From: an uncultured Eubacteriales bacterium
Lineage (GTDB): Bacteria > Bacillota > Clostridia > Christensenellales > Aristaeellaceae
Direction of reading: 5' to 3'
Assembly: GCA_902799465.1 (NCBI GenBank)
Contig: CADCAS010000018.1
Coordinates: 1 to 36,929 of the forward strand
Length of the DNA: 36,929 nucleotides
The notes beneath the pieces were generated by a model that was not told the DNA's origin, ran no database searches, and worked only from the letters and a program-made list of their open reading frames with translations. Positions 36,852-36,929 of the stretch are shown here, piece by piece. How positions within the stretch are numbered: the stretch's first letter is position 1; every line of letters begins with the position of its first letter. A program made the position numbers and the translations under genes.

Positions 36852-36929
36852 AAACATCAGAGTTTGATCCTGGCTCAGGACGAACGCTGGCGGCGTGCTT
36901 AACACATGCAAGTCGAACGAGGATCATTT
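36852..36929 (+). rRNA. rrs: 16S ribosomal RNA, 5' end only
   Basis: The universal AGAGTTTGATCCTGGCTCAG starts at 36859 (E. coli position 8), followed by GACGAACGCTGGCGGCGTGC and AACACATGCAAGTCGAACGA. The mature 5' end is therefore near 36852. The gene runs off the right edge inside variable region V1. Confidence 0.98.

Overview
The window comes from a GC-rich, anaerobic, endospore-forming member of the Firmicutes (Clostridia). The evidence is a SpoIIE phosphatase at the left edge, a single-chain pyruvate:ferredoxin oxidoreductase, YesM/YesN-type two-component genes, strong AGGAGG ribosome binding sites, sigma-A promoters, and the first bases of a 16S rRNA at the right edge. Both recognisable solute-binding proteins have Sec signal peptides without a lipobox. 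That, with the GC content, makes me think of a Christensenellales-like gut or rumen lineage, but this placement is inference.

Layout. 1-3.5 kb: 3' part of spoIIE, convergent with a MATE exporter. 3.6-7.5 kb: nifJ with a textbook promoter and terminator. 7.8-13.7 kb: a sugar module with a YihS-like aldose-ketose isomerase, a ribose/galactose-type ABC importer (ATPase, permease, binding protein) and D-lyxose isomerase. 14-18.1 kb: response regulator, short histidine kinase and a full-length MglA-like ABC protein that has lost every nucleotide-binding motif. 18.1-21 kb: a 73-residue gene, an AraC regulator, a divergent 79-residue gene and a membrane diguanylate cyclase. 21.4-26.1 kb: an operon of inositol-monophosphatase-like phosphatase plus an AfuABC/Fbp-type importer. 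26.3-28.7 kb: AI-2E-family permease behind a hairpin-rich leader, Nudix hydrolase, and a small peptide with a double-glycine leader. 28.7-30.4 kb: an AT-rich island with a phage fragment, a secreted protein and a zinc-ribbon protein. 30.4-35.1 kb, minus strand: coaD, PHP phosphatase, YegP-like protein, RsmF-like methyltransferase and a second AI-2E permease. 35.2-36.9 kb: a binding-protein-like gene divergent from an rrn operon (promoter, leader, 16S start).

Working together. The 7.8-18.1 kb block reads as sugar uptake, isomerisation to ketose and sensing. The sensor kinase has no extracellular domain, and the ATP-binding-dead transporter homologue is translationally coupled to it. I infer that the pseudo-ATPase links transporter state to the kinase. 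The 21.4-26.1 kb operon may import a phosphorylated organic solute and dephosphorylate it.

Two further patterns stand out. First, intergenic regions carry degenerate 7-bp repeat arrays arranged as inverted arms around a core. Three copies share one about 150-173 bp sequence (1869, 13740, 26169), each just downstream of a gene. Second, two distant small genes (73 aa at 18.3 kb, and the double-glycine peptide at 28.5 kb) share an almost identical promoter block, TGTGAC-N5-TGTRAC-N11-TATAC, which suggests a common regulator.
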